A stretch of DNA of 64,000 nucleotides from Scleromatobacter humisilvae (lineage in GTDB: Bacteria; Pseudomonadota; Gammaproteobacteria; Burkholderiales; Burkholderiaceae_C): contig NZ_JAJLJH010000005.1 in assembly GCF_023231945.1 (NCBI RefSeq), forward strand, positions 186,001 to 250,000. Reading direction: 5' to 3'. The notes beneath the pieces were generated by a model. That model was given only the letters and a program-made list of their open reading frames with translations, had not been told where the DNA came from and ran no database searches. The position numbers and the translations under genes were made by a program. Each line of letters begins with the position of its first letter. The stretch's first letter is position 1. This document shows, in pieces, positions 59,604 through 64,000 of this stretch.

Positions 59604-60539
59604 ATGACGCAACACTCCTGGCCCGCCATCGCGCTGGCGCGGGCCTGCGACGGCCCGCCGCGCATCCCGTTCGTGCTGATGGACGAGCGCGGCCCCGTGC
59701 TTGGGTCGGTGGCGATCCGCCACCTCGACGCGCTGCGCGAATGGCCCGACGCCTTCGAGCTGCTGGCGGCCGACGACGGCACGCCGAGGGCGCTCGCGCT
59801 GCGCCTGCCCGCGCACGCGCGTGACGCGCGCCTCGCGCAGGTCCATGCGCGGCTGCGCGCGGACGGGCTGATCGTCGCATGGCGCGACGAGCCCTATCCG
59901 CTGCGCGACCGCCGCGGCGGCGAGCACGGCAGGCTGGAGCGCGCCGCCACTCGCTTCTGGGGCATGCTGACGCTGGGCGCGCATTGCAACGGCTACGTGG
60001 CCGATGCGTCGGGCCGCCCGACGCATCTGTGGATCGCGCGGCGCTCGCTGACCAAGCCGACCGATCCCGGGCGGCTCGACAACCTGATCGGCGGCGGCGT
60101 GCCTGCGGGGCAGTCGCCGCGCGACGCCGTCGTGCGCGAAGGCTGGGAGGAGGCCGGGCTCGAGGCGCGGCAGATGGCCGGGCTCGCGACGGGCGGGCTG
60201 GTCGACCTCGAGTGCGACATCCCGGAAGGCCGCCAGCACGAACGCCTGCACGTGTTCGACCTCGCGCTGCCCGCTGGCCTCGTCCCGCGCAACATCGACG
60301 GCGAGGTCGCCGAGCATCGCCTGATGCCGGTGGCCGAGGCGCTCGCACGCGCGGCCGCCGGCGAGCTGACCACCGACGCGGCGCTCGCGACGCTGGACTT
60401 CGCGGTTCGTCACGGCCTGGTTGAACCGGCCCCGGGCGCGCGGGAATCCACTCCGGCGGTGCTGACGGCGGCGCAGCGACGGGCCTTCGAGGCGCTCCGA
60501 CCCACGATCTCGGGGAGTTGTAAGGGCTTGAAGGGCTGA
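59604..60539 (+). CDS. Nudix hydrolase (DUF4743 type)
   Basis: 311 residues. An N-terminal DUF4743-like domain (about 1-120, including RFWGMLTLGAHCNGY) precedes the Nudix domain with GGGVPAGQSPRDAVV, then REGWEEAGL, the Nudix box. The Glu of the usual G-x5-E spacing is replaced by Gln. This layout is shared with Tnr3-type proteins that act on thiamine or nucleotide diphosphates; the substrate is not known. Runs from just after the tRNA. Confidence 0.9.
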   Translation: MTQHSWPAIALARACDGPPRIPFVLMDERGPVLGSVAIRHLDALREWPDAFELLAADDGTPRALALRLPAHARDARLAQVHARLRADGLIVAWRDEPYPLRDRRGGEHGRLERAATRFWGMLTLGAHCNGYVADASGRPTHLWIARRSLTKPTDPGRLDNLIGGGVPAGQSPRDAVVREGWEEAGLEARQMAGLATGGLVDLECDIPEGRQHERLHVFDLALPAGLVPRNIDGEVAEHRLMPVAEALARAAAGELTTDAALATLDFAVRHGLVEPAPGARESTPAVLTAAQRRAFEALRPTISGSCKGLKG

Positions 60540-60656
60540 ACTACCATTCAAAGCAACTGAAGTGCGGCGTCAATCGCACTCAACCGAACGGTGTCGCAAC
60601 GCCCGGACACTGCCTTCACGATGCCACGCCGCATCCAACGCACGCCCCGCAACGCC

Positions 60657-61196
60657 ATGAACCAGCCAGCCACCCGCTACTCGAGCACCGCCATCGCCCT
60701 CCACTGGCTGATGGCGCTGGCGATCGTCGGCAACTTCTGCCTGGGCTGGTACATGTCGGACCTGCACATGTCGCTGCTGCGGCTCAAGCTCTTCAACTAT
60801 CACAAGTGGGCGGGCGTGACGATCCTGCTGCTGGCCACGCTGCGCCTGCTGTGGCGCCTGGCCAAGCGGCCGCCGGCCGACCTGCCGGCCCCGAAGTGGC
60901 AGCACGTCGCCGCGCACGTGACGCACTGGGCGCTGTATGCGCTGTTCTTCGCCGTGCCGCTGGTCGGCTGGGCCTACAGCTCGGCGTCGGGCTTCCCGAT
61001 CGTGCTGTTCGGCGTGCTGCCGCTGCCCGACTTCGTCGCCAAGAACCACGAGCTGGCCGAGACGCTGAAGGGCCTGCACGGCACGCTCGCCTGGACGCTG
61101 ATCACGCTGGTCGGCCTGCACATCGCGGCCGTCGGCAAGCACATGGTCATCGACCGCGACGGCCTGCTGCGTCGCATGATGCCCGGCCGCGCCTGA
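60657..61196 (+). CDS. Cytochrome b561 (YceJ/CybB type)
   Basis: 179-residue membrane cytochrome with four helices and His residues for two haems: HWLMAL at 17, YHKWAGV near 44, HVTHWALY near 85-90, and HIAAVGKH near 155-162. In E. coli yceJ pairs with yceI; here three YceI genes follow on the same strand, the first after 25 bases. It probably passes electrons between quinone and periplasmic partners. The first in-frame ATG upstream (60591) is a less likely start. Confidence 0.92.
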   Translation: MNQPATRYSSTAIALHWLMALAIVGNFCLGWYMSDLHMSLLRLKLFNYHKWAGVTILLLATLRLLWRLAKRPPADLPAPKWQHVAAHVTHWALYALFFAVPLVGWAYSSASGFPIVLFGVLPLPDFVAKNHELAETLKGLHGTLAWTLITLVGLHIAAVGKHMVIDRDGLLRRMMPGRA

Positions 61197-61221
61197 ACTC
61201 CTTCGACTGAGAGAAACCACC

Positions 61222-61788
61222 ATGCTCAAGATCCGCACCGCCGTCGTCCTCGCCGCCTCGCTTGCGCTCACGGGCGTCGCCTTCGCCCAGGCCAAGGTCG
61301 TTCCCGCGCAGAGCCAGATCACCTTCGCGATCAAGGAGATGGGCGTGCCCGTCGAAGGCAAGTTCGGCAAGTGGACGGCCGACATCGCGTTCGACCCGAA
61401 GCAGCCTGCGGCGGGCAAGGTCGCGTTCACGATCGTCACGGCCAGTGCGTCGTTCGGCGTCCCGGAGACCGATGCCGAGGTGCCCAAGCCCGAATGGTTC
61501 AATGTCGCCAAGTTCCCCAACGCGACCTTCGCATCGACCGCGATCACGGCCAAGGGCGGCGGCAAGTTCGACGTCGCCGGCAAGCTGACGGTCAAGGGCA
61601 CGACCAAGGACGTCGTCGTGCCGATCGCGCTGACGCAGGCCGGCCCGACCACCACCGCCACCGGCGCGTTCACGATCAAGCGCAACGACTTCAAGGTCGG
61701 CGAAGGCGAGTGGAAGGACACCTCGCAGCTGGCCGACGACGTGTCGGTCAAGTTCAAGATCGCGCTGACGGGCGTCGCCCCGCTTTAA
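61222..61788 (+). CDS. YceI-family periplasmic protein 1
   Basis: 188 residues with a signal peptide cut after FAQA near residue 22. YceI proteins are lipocalin-like barrels that bind long polyprenoid or quinone-like lipids in the periplasm. QITFAIKEMGVPVEGKFGK, and KPEWFNVAKFPNATF, are family marks. It lacks the two late cysteines present in its two neighbours. First of three tandem paralogues after cytochrome b561. Confidence 0.9.
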   Translation: MLKIRTAVVLAASLALTGVAFAQAKVVPAQSQITFAIKEMGVPVEGKFGKWTADIAFDPKQPAAGKVAFTIVTASASFGVPETDAEVPKPEWFNVAKFPNATFASTAITAKGGGKFDVAGKLTVKGTTKDVVVPIALTQAGPTTTATGAFTIKRNDFKVGEGEWKDTSQLADDVSVKFKIALTGVAPL

Positions 61789-61800
61789 TCGATTCCTCAA

Positions 61801-61814
61801 GCCCCGCACGGGGC
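61801..61814. repeat. GC hairpin between yceI-like genes 1 and 2
   Basis: GCCCCG-CA-CGGGGC, a perfect six-base stem, in the 96-base gap. Read in the other direction it resembles the GGGGC block of the dispersed repeat at 14809 and 62487. Possibly a third, partial copy, or a transcription attenuator. Confidence 0.45.
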
Positions 61815-61884
61815 GGCAGCCGGTGGCGCGGGTCAGCGCCGGGACGCTTTCATTCCTTTGTTCCTGACCCGCGGAGACCCTCCC

Positions 61885-62457
61885 ATGAAAAAGCTTTCCC
61901 TGATCGTCGCCGCACTCGGCTTCTTCGCCGCCGCCGCCCACGCCGAACCGGCCACGTACTCGGTCGATCCCAGCCACACGTTCGCCTCGTGGGAGATCGC
62001 CCACTTCAACACGTCGACCAACCGCGGCCGCTTCAACAAGACGACCGGCAGCGTGACGCTGGACAAGGCCGCCAAGACCGGCTCGCTGGACGTCACGGTC
62101 GACACGACGTCGCTGGACACCGGCACCGCCGCCTTCACCAAGCACATCTCCAGCGACGAGATGCTCAACGTCGCGGCCTTCCCGGCGGCGCACCTGGTCG
62201 CCAGCAAGTTCGTCTTCAACGGCGACAAGGTCAGCGAGATCGACGGCAACCTGACGCTGATGGGCAAGACGAACCCGGTCGTGCTGAAGGCGACCAACTT
62301 CAACTGCTACATGAGCCCGATGGTCAAGCGCGAGGTCTGCGGCGGCGACTTCGACATGATGATCACGCGCAGCCAGTTCGGCGTGTCGTACGGCCTGAAC
62401 TACGGCTTCCCCGACACCATGCGCGTCGTCATCCAAGTTGAAGCCGTCAAGCAGTGA
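61885..62457 (+). CDS. YceI-family periplasmic protein 2
   Basis: 190 residues with a signal peptide (KKLSLIVAALGFFAAAAHA). The fold marks are YSVDPSHTFASWEIAHF and NVAAFPAAHLVA. It carries a cysteine pair, NCYMSPMVKREVC, 11 residues apart, which could form a disulfide or bind metal or haem. Start at ATG 61885, with GGAG before. The next paralogue follows across a GC repeat. Confidence 0.9.
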   Translation: MKKLSLIVAALGFFAAAAHAEPATYSVDPSHTFASWEIAHFNTSTNRGRFNKTTGSVTLDKAAKTGSLDVTVDTTSLDTGTAAFTKHISSDEMLNVAAFPAAHLVASKFVFNGDKVSEIDGNLTLMGKTNPVVLKATNFNCYMSPMVKREVCGGDFDMMITRSQFGVSYGLNYGFPDTMRVVIQVEAVKQ

Positions 62458-62486
62458 GCCCCCGGTCGGCGGATCACCGCTGACAG

Positions 62487-62531
62487 CCCCCCGAGGGGGC
62501 GCGCGGCCTTGCTCCGGAGCGGCCGCGCGCG
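62487..62531 (+). repeat. Dispersed GC-rich intergenic repeat, copy B
   Basis: CCCCCC-GA-GGGGG (62487-62499) then a perfect hairpin GCGCGCGGCC (62499-62508) / GGCCGCGCGC (62521-62530) with the palindromic loop GCTCCGGAGC. The 24 bases 62508-62531 are identical, on the opposite strand, to 14833-14810. A mobile or REP-like repeat seems likely. Confidence 0.75.
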
Positions 62532-62572
62532 GCGGCCGCGCGCTTTCGCCCTGCGCCTGGCCGGCACGCACC

Positions 62573-63157
62573 GTGGCTTCATCGATGGTTGCACTTCTGT
62601 GCGCCTGCCCGGGATTCGCTCTCGCGCAGGCGCAATCCGTTTCCGGCCCGATCACCTACAGGCTCGACCCGAACCACACGTTCGCGACGTTCGAGGTGCG
62701 CCATTTCGGCACGTCGACGCTGCGCGGGCGCATCGGGCCGATCACGGGCGAGGTGATGGTCGACCGCGCGGCGAAGGCGGGCGACCTGCGGCTGCGCATT
62801 CCGGTCGCGAGCGTCGAGACCGGCATGGGCGTGCTCGATGCGCGGCTGAAGGCGCCCGACCTGCTCGCGACGGCCGAATACCCGGAAGCGTATTTCGTCG
62901 CGACGCGGTTCCAGTTCGACGCCGCCGGCGGCGTCAAGGAAGTGCGCGGCGAGTTCACGCTGCGCGGCGTCGGCGAGCCGCTGTCGCTGGTCGCGCGGTC
63001 CTTCGCGTGCCGGCACGACGAGATGCTCGAGCGCGACGTCTGCGGCGGCGATTTCGAGGCCGACCTGAAGCGCGGCCGCTTCGGCGCCACGCTGGGCGAG
63101 CCGTTCGTCAGCGACGACGTGCACCTGGTGATCCAGGTCGAGGCCATAGCCCCCTGA
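62573..63157 (+). CDS. YceI-family periplasmic protein 3
   Basis: 194 residues from the GTG at 62573, a likely start because it gives a short signal peptide (SSMVALLCACPGFALAQA); an ATG at 62585 is possible. The longer frame from 62438 runs through the GC repeat and overlaps gene 2 and is rejected. It shares the YceI fold (RLDPNHTFATFEVRHFG) and the cysteine pair ACRHDEMLERDVC with protein 2. It ends 78 bases before the DAHP synthase gene. Confidence 0.85.
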   Translation: MASSMVALLCACPGFALAQAQSVSGPITYRLDPNHTFATFEVRHFGTSTLRGRIGPITGEVMVDRAAKAGDLRLRIPVASVETGMGVLDARLKAPDLLATAEYPEAYFVATRFQFDAAGGVKEVRGEFTLRGVGEPLSLVARSFACRHDEMLERDVCGGDFEADLKRGRFGATLGEPFVSDDVHLVIQVEAIAP

Positions 63158-63181
63158 CGCGCGGACGCAACGCCGCTGCCC

Positions 63182-63187
63182 GATAAT
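63182..63187 (+). promoter_or_regulatory. -10 box of the DAHP synthase gene
   Basis: GATAAT, a five-of-six -10 match in the palindromic context CCCGATAATCGGG, 48 bases before the ATG. No good -35. Likely start of the next transcript, inferred. Confidence 0.4.
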
Positions 63188-63235
63188 CGGGCATGCGCCG
63201 CCGCGTGCGGCACGCATTCCACGAAAGCCTTGGCG

Positions 63236-64000
<765 letters not shown>

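Noticed and set aside
62438-62572. Longer version of the third YceI protein
   Set aside because: The extra 45 codons run through a GC-rich repeat and overlap gene 2. The signal-peptide start at 62573 is better.

Overview
The window is about 70% G+C with tightly packed, conserved housekeeping genes in the order typical of beta-proteobacteria of the order Burkholderiales. leuS-lptE-holA, the bamE/fur divergence, hpf-ptsN-hprK, alr/lplT and thiL-pgpA all point there. The closest group is probably the Rubrivivax/Leptothrix/Roseateles relatives, but that is an inference from gene order and composition, not from a search. I see no insertion sequence, prophage, CRISPR array, rRNA or plasmid origin. 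There is one tRNA gene. This looks like ordinary chromosome with a few accessory islands.

Layout. 1-3100 (+): thiL, pgpA, pncC and a 2-hydroxyacid dehydrogenase, almost all overlapping. 3108-8441 (-): leuS, lptE, holA and two small exported proteins of unknown role. 8675-10655: an exported unknown and a membrane diguanylate cyclase, converging. 10783-13258 (-): bamE-dapB-exbB-exbD, diverging from fur (13363-13821). 13818-16031 (-): hpf, ptsN, hprK. 16281-19749 (-): FAD oxidoreductase, DUF1365 protein and a cyclopropane-fatty-acid-synthase-type methyltransferase in one overlapping operon, diverging from a B12-binding MerR regulator of the CarH/LitR type (20232-21227). 21346-23020 (+): a ferritin-like di-iron protein and a membrane-anchored cytochrome c5. 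23079-26148 (-): purU, an NTF2-like protein, a YheT hydrolase and a small conserved protein. 26239-29680 (+): a phospholipase-D-type lipoprotein, an exported unknown and ybiB. 29691-32389 (-): ilvE, a zinc-finger protein and a soluble sensor kinase.

32480-43305 holds an RNA methyltransferase, a metallophosphoesterase, radA, a GNAT enzyme, a LysE exporter, a short-chain dehydrogenase, alr, lplT, a DMT exporter, glutathione peroxidase and an aromatic aminotransferase. 43330-46402 holds a GFA-family protein, a LysR regulator facing a 90-residue small protein, and rlpA. 46430-59423 is two complete oligopeptide ABC transporters transcribed away from each other, one with two tandem binding proteins. 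A tRNA-Arg(CCG) gene, a Nudix hydrolase, a cytochrome b561 with three consecutive YceI proteins, and the 5' part of a DAHP synthase gene (cut by the window end) finish it.

The most interesting stretch is 16281-21227. Two perfect or near-perfect copies of TTGTCC-N-GGACAA lie in opposite orientation between the B12-type regulator and the lipid-modifying operon, and their downstream flanks also match. The regulator keeps the residues used for light sensing by coenzyme B12. The likely reading is a light-switched membrane-lipid-modification unit. Other points worth a look are a possible translational lock in the leader of that operon, three tandem YceI paralogues, a dispersed GC-rich intergenic repeat, and a possible LexA box before radA.
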